NCBI RefSeq assembly: GCF_012489685.1 | Contig: NC_080041.1 | Coordinates: 96,471,090 to 96,535,089 of the forward strand | DNA: 64,000 nt | Direction: 5' to 3' | Origin: Lotus japonicus | Taxonomy: Eukaryota; Streptophyta; Magnoliopsida; Fabales; Fabaceae | Part shown: one piece after another, positions 24,114 through 37,800 of the stretch | Numbering within the stretch: the stretch's first letter is position 1 | How the letters are laid out: every line of letters begins with the position of its first letter | Program-made: the position numbers and the translations under genes | Notes under the pieces: model-generated | The model's input: only the letters and a program-made list of their open reading frames with translations | The model's database searches: none | Told to the model about the DNA's origin: nothing

Positions 24114-24389
24114 CTCCCTCTATTCCTAAATAACTGACACTATTTTTATATGAATTTTGTTCCTAATTATCTGCCACTTTACAAAGTTCAAGAGAGCATT
24201 AATTATACTTTACCAATTGTACCCTTTATTTATTGGTGGTAGGAAAATTGAAAAGTTAGAATTAATAAGAGAGATAAAGGGTATAGTATGAAGTTAGATT
24301 GAAATTTTAATAAAACAAAAACATTAATTGCTATTTCTTAATACTTGTGTAATAACCTTAAAGTGTCAGTTATATAGGAACGGAGAGAG
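24114..24389. mobile_element. Stowaway MITE with intact TA duplication
   Basis: Begins CTCCCTCTATTCCTAAATAA and ends with the inverse (TATATAGGAACGGAGAGAG). TA lies directly on both sides (24112-24113 and 24390-24391). The inverted ACTGACACT/AGTGTCAGT pair extends the TIR to about 30 bp. Length 276 bp. Confidence 0.85.
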
Positions 24390-24401
24390 TATTATATCAA
24401 C

Positions 24402-24600
24402 AAGCTCTAGCACAATTGGTAGATATAGCTTAGTTCCTTAGGCATGTAGTACAAGGTTCAAGCTCTGAGTGGTGCGTATGGGAGAAGAATTCGTTAAAAG
24501 GACCTGCACACTTAATGTAATCTTCGAGTCTTGAGAGGATTAGTCGCATAACTACCGACTATGAGAATACTTAGGAAACCAAAAGAAACTTATTACTTTA
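24402..24600 (+). mobile_element. SINE-like unit
   Basis: TCTAGCACAATTGGTAGATA resembles an A box, and ACAAGGTTCAAGCTCTGA 36 bp later resembles a B box. The 3' part (GTCTTGAGAGGATTAGTCGC) resembles plant SINE bodies. The 3' tail and TSD are not clear. Confidence 0.5.
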
Positions 24601-24685
24601 CTCACATATAATACCCGCGCGTTAAACAATTTTTTATAATATTTTATAACTATATTTTTTATGTAAAATAAATAATTATAATTAA

Positions 24686-24710
24686 ATATATATATATATA
24701 TATATATATA
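24686..24710. repeat. (AT)n microsatellite
   Basis: Uninterrupted AT dinucleotide run. Confidence 0.9.
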
Positions 24711-25235
24711 GAAAAAATAAGTTTCACTATAAAATATAGTGAGATAAAATGTAATTATATTAAGATAAATTTCAATTTTTTTATTAAGTTAAAAAATTGT
24801 ATTGTGGTACGAAATACTTAATATATTATATAATATAATACTTAAATTATTTTTTTGAACTTTTTCTAATTTATAATTTATATTTCACATAATTTTAATA
24901 TTTAATATTTTAACGGTCACTTCCTAAATTAGGAAAATTGGATGGAAGGAACTTTGCTCGGGTTTCTTTCCTAGGGGCGCTAGTGAAACGTTTCAGAACA
25001 TTGCAGTGGAGGCTGAAGTTCAAGGGTGTCGGTGAGTGGCGTAGGGTAAGTGAGAACAAGATGAGATGGGGTGATGAGAGGGGAAGAGAGCAAGTTTATT
25101 GACGAGGTCATTCTCAGCTTTTATTGATGTCTGGGAGAGATGAAGTGATGAAGATGATGAATTAATAAGGGGTTTTTGAATTACATACGATGTGCCACGC
25201 GAGCTTTTCCGGCCACTAGGCAATGTCATCGGAGC

Positions 25236-26159
25236 TAGGGTTGGCAAAATGGGTTTGGCCCGCTGGGCCAGCCCGTTTTGCCCACTATTTTTGGCGGGTT
25301 TGGTTGGGATTTTGAATCCAAATTTTAAAAGTGGGTCAGCCCAACCCAACCCGCATTTTGGCGGGTTAATGATGGGTTGGGTTGGGTTAGCCCGCCAACC
25401 CGTTTTTCACTTTTTTTTTGAATATTTTTTTATACTTTTATTCTTTAAGTAGATTATTGTAAGGCACGCATAGATTATGGCAGACCTAAACTAAAAAATA
25501 AAAACTATTTTGAAAACTAGTCAATGATGAACTTCCATGGATTAACCTATATAAGTTGCGGCTCTTATTTGTAGGTTATGTTTTGTCTAAAACTTTCATG
25601 ACTACTCGACATTATCTTTTATAATTGTTGGTTAACTATTATTGACTAAAGTAAACTCTTGTTGATGATTGTAAAACATATCTATTGTTGTTAAGTAATA
25701 TTAAGTGAGTGAATATCAAAGAAAAATGACATTTATCAATGATTTGATAAAGGTTATTGACACTTACACTTGATAGTTGCTAGTGAGGTTACAATTTAAC
25801 AACTTTTAATAACCACGCATGATAAATATTTTCTTAGTATTACTATTGGTGAGACTTTCTAGTTGAAATCATAACATTTAAAGATAAAGAACAAGTATAA
25901 TTCTAATTTTTTCATGTGTCAACGTATGAAAAGTGAAAGATTTCTTAAAATTCCTCATTGCACATTTTTTTCATTATACTACATTTTCTAAGTGGGCTAG
26001 CCCGCCAACCCGCAATCCCGCCAAAATATGGGTTGGGTTGAGACTTTGAACCCAAATACCAAAAGTGGGCTAGCCCAACCCAACCCGTATTTCGGCGGGT
26101 TAGTAACGGCCTGACGGGTTGGGCCTGGCCCGGCCCGCCAACCCATATTGCCACCCCTA
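25236..26159. mobile_element. Non-autonomous hAT element, perfect 8-bp TSD
   Basis: Begins TAGGGTTGGCAAAATGGG and ends CCCATATTGCCACCCCTA. These are hAT-type termini (TAGGGGTGGCAA). The 8-mers ATCGGAGC at 25228-25235 and 26160-26167 are identical. Both ends are rich in GGCGGGTT / AACCCGCC words. Length 924 bp, no transposase frame. Confidence 0.88.
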
Positions 26160-26479
26160 ATCGGAGCAGCGGAGCTCCACCCTCCGACGAATACTGCTAC
26201 ATTTTCGTATATAGGACATAAATAATTTTTTCTCAGAGGACGTAAGTCAAACTTTGCTACATTTACAAGGACCAAAATGATATTTAACCCAATTTTATTA
26301 TTTAATGTTTATTCTCCTCACTCCTCAGCCAACAAAACAAGCAAGGAACACACCTTCACTTCCAAACCCAACCAAACCCCCAGTCTTCGCACTCAGAATT
26401 TCAGTTGCAAAACTGTTCAATCACCTTCCCACTCCTCACAATCCACTTAACCACCAACCACCACCGTCCACCGCCGGAA

Positions 26480-28839
26480 ATGGAATCGTCAGAGTGGAAC
26501 AATCAAGTGGAGGAAGGAGTATTACGGCGGGCGAAGCAGTGGCAGCAACGGAGCGAGCCACCGTCGGCATGGGTGACGGAATTGGTCGAATATCTCACCG
26601 GCAACGGCGTCGCGCTGCCGAGTCCGGAGTTAGCGGAGCTTCTGGTTTCCCAAATGTGCTTCGAGAAGGATCACCCTTCGATGTGGAAGTTCATGAGCCA
26701 CGCCCTTTCTTCTCGCCTTGTTTTCCCTCTTCAGATACTCTCGCTGCTTTCTTCGAAGGTTATTCCTCGGCGACGCTCTCATCCTCATGCCTATGCTCTC
26801 TTTCTTCCGCTTCTGGACCAGCATGTGTTTTCATTTCAACCTACTGGTTCAGTTTCGTGCAATCTCAGGTTTGCCCTAACCTATGCTCACTGTAATCGCT
26901 GATTAATATGAGTGATTAGGTTGATTTATGATGTGTTTGAAAGAGTTGCGTGAATGCTTAAGCAGATGCTATGTATGGGAAATTTTGAGCTTATTTCTCA
27001 AATAAGTTTATGAACATGTATGTGAGAAATGCTTATGGATGTAAGTAATGGTTTATGGTTACGTCGTCGTGATTCTTGATATAGCGGGAAATTACGGACA
27101 TATGTGGTTGATGTGGCTGCAGTTGTCGTCGCGATGTGGTTGCGGATTGCAATTTAAAACCGTGCTTAAGTTTCTGATTAAACTGATTACTGAAACCCAT
27201 TTTAAGTGTATTTTAATTGCGGTCACGGTAACAGTCAGTCAATTGCTGTTGTGGTGTGGTTGCGGATTGCAATTTAAGACCGTGCTTAAGTTTCTAATTA
27301 AACTGATTATTCAAACCGATTTTAAGTGTATTTAAATTGCTGTCACGGTAACGGTCCTAGTCGCGTCATGGCTGCGTTGCGGTCCTTCGTATTTCAGGAA
27401 ATATTGTGAATTATAAATGTGGCTGTTGCGGCCGAAATCACGGTCGCGTTGCGGTTTTGGAAACCTTCAATACCTTGATGTTGCGGTCAAATTCAGGGTC
27501 GCGACCTTGATTTACAACCAGATTAAAGCTGTTGCACTTACAGAGCTTATTCATTGTTTGCCACTAATGGCTCCCTTTGGGAGAAGTTGAGAGGAAATTT
27601 TATAGCAATGTGCAAGATGTGATATTATTTGGTGCATTTGGTTGGAGCATAACTGCCACTCATATTTTTAGTTACATTTCATCCGCTTAGCAGCTGATTT
27701 GGGTCTTGGGATGAGATTTTTTGTTTGGTTTCTATATGGTATTTAGTACATGGTTATTTGAAGAGGTTTTCCTTATGGATGGGGAAGCTATGCTCAGTTG
27801 ATGTTTTTCCCTCTATTTTTCTTTGTTATTTTATTTTCTCTTTTACTCATTTATATATTTATTTTTGCATGCGAGATCCTTTATCCTCCAAGTTCCTTGC
27901 ACTTTTATTCTTTTTGCCTGAATAAGTTTCTTCTTTTGGGAAAAATATACTAATAAAATTGCTATTATTGTCTTCTTGTTGGACAGTTGGTAACACAGGG
28001 CCACTACCCAAACATATTGGTGAATGGTCCCTTGAACTGTAGTTAATATGATAATAAGCTCTGTTATCATTTTTTTTTCCTTTTGTGATGGCAAATGGAG
28101 ACTTGAATTAGTCTGAGGTGACAAATCCAAATGCTAATGTCTACTCCGTTGGTGATTTCTGTTCTGATTATGTGTTCTTGTTTCTAGTCCTAGTTGATAT
28201 TTTACTTATTATACATGATAATACCTGAAAATTCTTTGATCAAACAGATCGGTGTGAATGGTCCCTTCAAACTGTTGTTAATATGGTAATAAGTTCTATT
28301 ATTTATTTTCCTTTCTTGGTGGCTAATGGAGACTTGAATATGTTTGAGGTGAAAAATCCAAATGCTAATGTCTACTCCATTGGCGATTTCTGTCCTGATT
28401 ATGTTTCCTAGTTTCTATTCCTGAAAATTCCTTGATCAACGGTGCCTAATTCTAAAAGTAACGTTTCTGTTTTGCAGGATAATAAGTTCTGTTGACTCTT
28501 CACTCCAGCTTTCTGAAACATATAAAATTCATGATCTGGAGCTAGGGCATGTATTTGTGCTGTTCTTTTTCAACATTATCATTGCTTTGATTGATAGCAC
28601 ATTGGATGACTGGGGATTACAAGTGACCTTCGATGAAAGATCGTGTTTAGTCCCTACTGGTGACCAGTATATGGAAATTGATCACAATGTGACGCACAAT
28701 TTTAAAAAAAGTGAATATCATGAGCAGATAAGGAAGAGAAATTCTTTCACGGCCTTAGAGGTATTGGAAAGATTAACTGCAAGCAGAAAAGCAACTATTC
28801 TTCTGCAGTCTGTTCTCTTGAACATGTATTGTCTCCTAC

Positions 28840-28874
<35 letters not shown>

Positions 28875-31800
28875 CTTTCATGTATATGTCTTGAAAGTTT
28901 AGTTCAATATGTTATAATTAATTGCCTCCGAGTCCATTGCTATTATTATCTCTTGACATATTTACCATCCAAATAATCTAGCTGCTGAAATAATCTTTTA
29001 GCCTAATTCATTGAGCTCCAAAAAAATGATAGTTTAAGTTCCGCCATTGCCTGACAGAATAATGCAGTAACAAGGATTGAGGATCCATGCAGATCTTAAA
29101 TCTTACAGTCTGTATGATGTATTACTTATAGAATACATCTCTACTCTGATGTGTCGACATTGATTGTGCTATTGATAGAAGCATTTATCTTTAGCTTAGA
29201 ATATTTTCCCTCTACAAAAAGAAAATGATTCTTGCATTGTACATGCAACAGTACTTGAGACAAATCATCTATAGAAGCAATTTCCTTGTATTGTGAGTTG
29301 TAAATGCCAATAATAGTCCACATTAGTACAAAATTCCTATCTAAGAAAATATGAGAAAGATACACCACTTTATATGCTAGATCATGCCAAAATGAAAATT
29401 GAAAAGTCATTCCATGTTCCTTATTCCTTTTCACAATTTTGTCTTGCATCAATTGGTCTAAGAGCCAAATACATTCCAATTGGCAGTGGTCGATATATTG
29501 AGGATTGGATCTATTGATGTATGCTTGGAAGTTTCTCACATGCAATCATGGTTTGAAACAACAGCATCATGTGAGAGCCTAATTCTTCCATTCGTAGTTC
29601 AGATTGCAACCACAGTCCTATAGGCATTTTTGAAGTTAGTATAGGGCAAAAATCATTGTTGATTTGAGTTCTCCTCCAATCTCTGATATCCTCTTGATGA
29701 ATGAATGCTGATTCTTGAATAATTCAAAAAAGAAAAAACTGTTTAGTTGATCAATAAAAAAAATCCTTCAAGTTGAAGATTTTGTAATATATTTAAAGAA
29801 TTACCGAAAGTTATTCCTATTTCCCTCCTTTTACCTTGTGGCTTCTGTTAGGGTTTTCTAAATCCTAACAGCTTTCCTTGCCTGCTGATAGATTAGGTGG
29901 GACATAAATTGATTCCATTAACCGATGGGTTGGGAATTTTTTTTTATCCAACAGCGCTTATGAATATGCCTTAATTCCTAGAAACCCCAGCTCTTCTGTG
30001 GATTACGAACTTCTGTTCTTGAAGTATTCTAGTTTTCTTTATACAAAGTTACAAACTAGCCAACCTTTAAATCTAAGGCATTGGAAGTCAAGGAAATCCA
30101 AGATCTCACTAGACTAAGATCTTTGAGGCCTTGACAGAAAGCTAAGTTTCTACCCATTTTCAAGTTGGCATTGCAATCCTGCAGGGGTGTTTGAATCTCT
30201 ATTATTGACTTATCTTGCATATCATGGTTATTTTGCTCCTTGGAGAGGTGCTGCATTTAATGTTTTGAGATGTTTCTCGGGTTTGGCTGCAGTAGGAGTG
30301 TATTTCAGTCCGTGCAGTACCTTTTTTTGTGTGTACAGAAGTGCTTCTTTAGATCTTGTGGCAGAGAAGAATTGAAAAGTTGCTGGGCATGTCCTAGATA
30401 ACAGGTTATTGGGCCACATGTTAAAGTGGAAAGATCTACTATGGGATAATTGATGTGTCCATATTACTGGGTTATTGTGTAGTGGGTATTGGGTAGTGGC
30501 TATAGCCTAAACGACAGTAAAGGCTGAATGGAATAGTTAAATGAGTTTTCTTGTGTTATTTACCTTTGCTACAAGGTTAAAGCAGTAGAGGGGATAGAGA
30601 TTTTTTATGTTTGATCTGTTACTCAAGACGTCTCTTTTGTGTTAGAAATAATGTAAATAAATGGGGATATCTTGTCATCATTATACTTGGGTAGCGTAAT
30701 CATTATAAATAAGGAAACGATGATATCATGTATTTATTGTGTCTACTATATATAATATACTCCGTTGTGTATTTTAATACAAGGATTCAATCCAATGCAT
30801 CTTAAATCTTGATTTCTTCTCATTCAACAGTAAGGTTTAGAATACACTTCTTTTGCTTATTAAAAAACATGTTGAATAAATTTATTGTATGCATATGTTA
30901 ACTTGCTCTCTAGGATTTGTGCTCAGAAATTGACTTGAGTTCCCCATTTGTGTTTCATCATGTATGATAGGCCTGAAAAATTCAATTGCCTCCGGCAGAG
31001 GCTTCAATTTCTTGAATCCCTTGAATTAGGATCATCAGAGTTAAAATTAGTGAACCCAGTCCTCACAAAAATGTCTGCAAACATCCGTGGAGTTTCTAAT
31101 TTTGATTACTGCCTCAATAAGCATCAGCTGGTTGGGAAGCTTGTTGATGTTGGACCCTGCAAGACATTGTTGAGATACAGCTATAGATCTTTTCAGTCTC
31201 CTTGTTGGGTTCCTTTAGATATTTATATGGAGAATGCTATGGATTCTAGACAAATTCCTATCAAATCTTCAATTGATGTGCTTACAGGTAAATCCTCTTA
31301 GAGAATTTTCATTGTACATTTTTTGCTTGCCGCTATTACTTAATATGTATTAAATGTTTATTTTTAGAACTGCTATGAAGATTCAGGAATTTCCTAATAT
31401 TCGTGACCTGTTTGCAGAACAAATCAAGACCCTTCAAATAATTAACCAGGCTAGCTGGCAAGAAACTTTTCTAGCTCTTTGGCTTTCAGCCCTTCGGCTT
31501 GTGCAGCGAGTTGAGATTGATCCATGTTAATCTTTTGTTTTCATGGATGTATTGATCAAATGATTAATCCCCCCCTCCCCACCATGATTTTGCAGGAGCG
31601 TGATCCTCCTGAAGGTCCGATTCCTCATCTTGAGGCCCGTCTATGCGTGCTTTTATCTATTGTTCCCTTGGCAATTGTGAATGTTCTAAAGGAAGACTCC
31701 AAACACAATCCGTCTTCTGTTCAAATGTCTATGGAATCAGGATACAGTCATGAAATGAAGAATGATGGTTCTGGGAAACTTGGACTGATTTCATCGGTTG

Positions 31801-34800
31801 AAGTCCTTGGACACTTTTCTAGCCTCCTATGCCCTCCTGCATTAGTTGTTGATCCAGCCAACCAGGCAGCTAGAAAAGCAGCGAGATTCATTTATAATTC
31901 AACAAACAAAAATGGTGAACCTGTAACTGGAATTCATGCTAATTCTAATACAAAAGCAGGTTGATTTGTGGAACTTAATCTTTCGTTCCATGATTACATC
32001 TACATTATTTACAGTGATTACGGATTACTATCGTATGCTTACAATTTCATATTTATTTTGTTTGCATATATCTATGATACTTATAAAATAATTGATATCT
32101 TTCAGGCGGGAACTTGAGGCATCTAATAGTGGAAGCTTGTATAGCAAGGAATTTAATGGACACATCAGTGTACTTCTGGCCTGGTTATGTGTCTACATCT
32201 GTTATGTCTTCGTCAGATTCATCATCACTTGAAAAATCTCCATGGTTAACATTTATGGAAGGAACACCATTGAACAACTCCCTTATAAATTCCCTTACGG
32301 TGACGCCTGCCTCAAGGTTTATTTTTGTGTCAAATTGAGATTCAATTCTCGTGTTATCTCAACTGCTGATGATTGCTCTTCACAATTTTTCTTCTGTCCT
32401 AGCCTGGCGGAGATTGAGAAGTTATACTTTATTGCATTAAATGGAACAGAGGTGGAAAGGCCTGCAGCCGCTAAGATTCTGTGCAGTGCATCCCTCAGTC
32501 GTGGATGGTATATCCAGGTGATAAATCCTATTCCTAGCTGAAATATTGGACACTGGAAGTCTTCTCACTACACAGTTTCTTAAACGTGCTTCAATTATTT
32601 CCCTGGATGTATATTTCTAATATTATGTAGCCTAAATCTTGCTTTCATGCTAAAGCTCAAAAATCTTGTTGCTACAGAAGAGGGTAAAATCATAAATTTA
32701 GGATTGTTTATTTTCTATAATATAAATATTAGAATTTAGAACATGTTTGGGCTAACACAGCCCCTAAAATTAGCACAAGGGGGAGTACTTTCTAGGTCAT
32801 TATAAAGGGTATTTTGACTATATACCTGTTAGTCTGTAGTTGAGGGAGTTAGAGTTAGTCAGGATTGAGGTAGTTAGAGAGGTAGGCTATGTTGTGTATA
32901 AGTAATAGAAAGGGATGTCAGAGAGACTACCCAGTCATTTGTGAGAGAATTGGGGCCTTAGGACTGGATTTGCAGACCCTTGAAGCTCTGCAATGTCTTA
33001 TCTGTAACAGGGGGGCTTTTCCCTATTCTTTCATCTAAATTACCAAGTCCTTAACAATAATATTATTATCTCAGCTAGGAGCTCCTATACATTCAACTAA
33101 AATAATTGTGGGTGGTTTGGAATCTGCAGGATCTATTGCCATGGAGTTGATTGAAGGAGTCAATTATTATTGTAATATTAGGCATTTCATTTATTTCCAA
33201 CTATAGTTTAAATTATTGTATCATTCCACTCTTGGCCTTCCCTAGCCCAAATAATACAAATGCACAATGGAGCATGCAAACACATGGAGTAGTTGTAGTT
33301 CAGACCACTAATTTTAATTTAGTGTTAAATATTGATAGAAATGTAATATAAAACCATTTATGTGTTTTCACCCATTAGCTTGAGCTTTTGAGATAGTTGA
33401 TTCATGACATGGTATCTCTATGACTAAGTGGTCCAGAGTTTGGTCCTTGTTGCCCTAATTATTCTGGTAAAAAGTAGAATTCCAGCACATAGTAGGTGTG
33501 CCTGTGGCTTGTGCTTTGTCCATGCTTCAAGCCCAATGGACTCTTGCATGAGGGGGCATGTTAGAAATATATTATGAACCATTCATGTGTCTTCACACTA
33601 CAATAATAATGCATGGACCTGGATTGTGAATTTTACTGATGCTGCACCCACTTCTGTTTCTCCTCTTTTCTGAACTGGGAAAATTTTATCATGCTTCTGT
33701 TCTTTGTTGTGATGACATTCGGAACGTAGCATTATGTGTCTAAACTTGCATTTACTCTGCTTCCTTCAGATAATTGTTCTGTCCTCTGTTCTACTTGCTT
33801 ATGGATTAATAAGTGAATACTTCAGTTCTTGCTTCTGCATAGTTAATGCTGTGCCAAACTTTGTCTCATTGACAGGAACACGTGGTTCACTATGTGGTCA
33901 AGCTTCTTGCTTCTCCGGTGCCTCTTGGTCATTCTGGATCTTGGAGCCTCTTGGTTGATAATATGTCCATGCTTAGTGCTGTTCTCCGTGGAGCTTCCAG
34001 TGTTGATACTGTTCATATACTTTCTTTACACGGTGTAGTAAGTGAATCACTTTTATAATTTGTTAGATGGCTGTATGGATACAATAAGCATTTTAGATTC
34101 TGTCACAATTTATGAGAACTGAATATTTTTGGATTTGCTTGGCAGTTGGAAGCGGTTGTCTATATTAAACTATGTTCAATGCCTGTCATTATCTTCGAAT
34201 TCAACCTTGGAATTAGATTTGGACTATTAAATCCCTAATTTCATGTTTAGCATGCCTTTCCGAATGGGTAAATCCAGTTCCTTATAAAATTCCAAGGTTG
34301 GAAAACAATTCAGTGAAGACCTTTCCAATTCTTTACCTAGACGCTGAAAACTCCTATTCCCAGATATAATTTGAGAGATGCAATCATGCAACTATATCTC
34401 ACTTCGCTTCCCATTCTTGTGTAATTCAAACATTTCTTTAAAGTTCTTCAGACAATTGGAATTGAAATTATAATTCTAGACTTCGGTTTCAATTTTTTTT
34501 TTTTTACAAAGTGTGAAGAGAATTTTTATAGAGATAGAAATGAAGGTGGACATGATAATTATACAGAGATGGATACAACATTGAAAGGCTGTTGGTTCAA
34601 TGCTGTGTGTTACCCCTGTCTACACCTTAAGTATGAGGAAGTGGAGGAATAAAACATGCTTATTATGACAATTAGTTAATCATCACCCGTGTAATTGAAA
34701 ACATTTAATCACTCTATATTTACTTGAATATAGCTGTCAAAAGTCAACTTTCCTAAACTTTTTTTAATAGTTGTCTACATTTCAGGTTCCGTTCCGAAGC

Positions 34801-37800
34801 TATTAGGCACAAACTTCATTCTCATGCTTAATTTATTTTCCAGTCACATTTTAATGTCAAACCTTTTAATCAAAGTTCTTTTTGTAGGTCCCCACAGTTG
34901 CTGCATCTTTATTGCCCCTTTGTGAGGCATTTGGCTCAATTACACCGAATTCAATTAACACAGGAGATGAGCCTTCAACATCAACATACATGGCGTACAT
35001 GGCTTTTTCTCTAGCATTTCTTTTCCTTATTCGTTTGTGGAAATTCTGTAGACCCCCTCTTGACCAAGGCATCACCGAAGAAGGAATTGCGGTTGGAGGT
35101 TTGGAGTATCTTTTGTCATTGCACAATAATCGTGTCATGTCTTCCCAAGACAAGTTAGAAAGCAATCAAAGTCTCTTTGAGTCTGCATCTGTGAAACCAG
35201 TATGTATTGATTCATTTCCAAAATTACGGGCCTTGTATTGTCAATACAAATCTTGTGTTGCTTCAGCCCTTTCTGGTCTTTCTACGGGAAATTCCATTCA
35301 TCAAACTGCTACTTTGATCTTAAGCATGATTTACCAGAAGTTGACTAAAGGTGGTATTCCATCCAGTAATTCTTCATCACCAACTAGCAGTAATGCATGT
35401 AGCTCCCTCATAAATTCTGGTGAGGAGGCTTTTCAAAGGCCTGTGCTTCCTGCATGGGAAGTAATGGAAGCTATTCCTTTTGTCCTGGAAGCGATTTTAA
35501 CTGCTTGTGTTCATGGGAGGCTGTCATCACGTGACTTGACAACAGGTTTGCTAGATGGTAGCATTAGTTATCTATGAATCAAGCTTTTCTTTGTTTTCAT
35601 CAAATTGAGCCCACCTATCGTGTGCTTAATATATGATAACCAAATCATGAAATTTAAAGGGTCTCGTCGATTTCAATTCTTTGTTGTGGATATGTCAAAG
35701 TTTTGCTCAATTTGTAGACGCCATTATGATAAGTCATATCTAGTCCAACTCCGACTAAGATATCGTTAGTTTTGTTGGGGTCTCCCATTTACTAGAGATA
35801 TAGCCAAAGAAGCTCTTATAAAGTATTAGAGTATATGCTATGGAGTTAGTTACTCTAGTAGTTAGTTATCTTAGCTGTCAAGTCTAGTAGTTAGTTATCT
35901 TAGCTGTCATGCTTAGCTGTCAAAGCTGAGCTGGCATAACAGAATTGGTTAGCTTCTTATGCAAGCTTGTAACTCTCTATAAATAGAGAGATCAGCAATT
36001 GTACTCTTTAGTTTTACAATCAATACAATTCAGTTAAACATTTTCAATATGGTATCAAGAGCAAGGTACGGTCCTTGAGGATTTTCTCTCAGATTTTTCT
36101 TAGGTTTTTCTTCTTCTTCTTCATCACCATGGCTGATGAAGCTTCTGCTCCTGCAACTCCTATACCTACTCCAGCACCAGTTTCAGTGGCTCTGTCACAA
36201 TCGAGTGCATCTACACTGGTTCACAAGCTCACGCTGAAGCTTGATGATTCCAATTTCCTCTCATGGAAGCAACATGTTGAAGGAATTGTCAGGTCTCATC
36301 GCTTGCAGAGTTTTCTTGTAGATCCAGAGATTCCACTGCGTTTTCTCAGTGAACAGGATCGTATCAATGCTATTGAGAATCCTGCATATCAACTCTGGGA
36401 GCAACAGGATTCTGCTTTGTTCACATGGCTTCTTTCTTCTCTATCGCCTTCTGTGCTTCCTACCGTTGTGAATTGCAAGCACGCGTGGGAGGTTTGGCAA
36501 GCTGTTCTTGATTTCTTTCAAGCTCAGTCACTCGCGCAATCTACACAATTGCGATCTGAGCTTCGCACCATCACCAAAGGATCGAAGAGTACTTCGGATT
36601 TTCTCAAGCGTGTGAAGTCGATCGTGAATGCGCTCATCACGATTGGCGATCCGATCTCTTATCGTGAACATCTGGAAGCGATCTTCGATGGTCTTCCTGA
36701 TGACTATAGTCCTCTGATGACGATTGTTTACAATCGGAGTGAGCAGTGCTCGATCTCGCATGTTGAGGCGATGATCATCGCGCATGAAGCGCGTTTGGAT
36801 CGATCGCGCGCACGACAACTTCAAGCTTCTGCACCGGCGGCGCTTCTCGCTCACGCGACTGCACCACCGCCGTCGCCGGTGGTTTCTCCGTCTCCGGCGA
36901 CACCTACTGCACCGTCTCCGGTGACCGTCGCGCCTCCGTTACCGGTACACACTGAAGTCAACTATGCCTCGAGCAACGTTGACTCTTCCTCAGCATCTGA
37001 TGATCGTGGTAGATCTGGCGATTCTCGTGGCTCTGGTGATCGCGGTGGCTACAACAATTATGGTGCACGCGGTGGCAGATCAAATCGTGGTGGTCGTGGC
37101 TCTGTTCAGTGCCAAATCTGTCATAAATTTGGTCATGATGCTAGCATCTGCTATCATCGAGGAAATTCTTCTTCCTCTGGTTCTCAGAGTCAACCTACTA
37201 TGTCTTCACAAGCTGCTGTTTCTTCTCTTCTTGGCTTGCTTCCACAGTTTGGTTACACACCTTTTCGTGGATTTCAGCCTTTTGGCTCTCCTGCACAATT
37301 TGGTGTGCCTTTTGCTGGCTCAGGCTATGGTCCTAACCTTCCTTTACAACAAGGTGCTATGTTTGCGTCTCCTGGCTATGGTTACACTGCTCCTGCACCT
37401 TCTGGCTTTGGATTTGGTTTATTTCCTCGAGCTCCAGCACAGCACTCTCGTGCACCTCAGGCTATGATTGCTTCTGCACCACAGGCTATGGTAGCTTCTG
37501 CTCCTTCCACTCTTGGCAGTTGGTTCCCTGACTCAGGAGCTACACATCATGTTACTCATGATGCCTCAGTTCTTTCAGATAGCATGTCAGTTACTGGCAA
37601 TGATCAAGTGTTCCTGGGTAATGGACAAGGTTTGCCTATAAAGTCTATTGGTTCAGCCTCCTTTTCTTCTCCATTACACACACACACCACTCTAAAACTT
37701 CACAATCTTTTGCTAGTTCCTAATATTACTAAAAATCTTGTCAGTGTTAGTAAATTTGCCAGGGATAATGGTGTTTTCTTTGAGTTTCATCCTTACCATT

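Noticed and set aside
26305..26895. 196-codon open frame overlapping MED33 exon 1
   Set aside because: It overlaps the MED33 start in another frame, is Ser/Thr-Pro biased and shows no family pattern; MED33 has clear continuity across 11 exons.
29141..29545. 134-codon minus-strand frame in MED33 intron 2
   Set aside because: Lies in an intron, AT-rich, unrecognised, and the first codon context is poor.
32740..33060. Possible solo LTR in MED33 intron 7
   Set aside because: It has a promoter-like GTATAAGTAATAG and leader-like sequence, but no paired inverted ends or TSD could be set.
36964..37467. Long hydrophobic frame inside the Copia polyprotein
   Set aside because: Alternative-frame shadow of gag-pol; Leu/Val richness comes from codon bias of the real frame.
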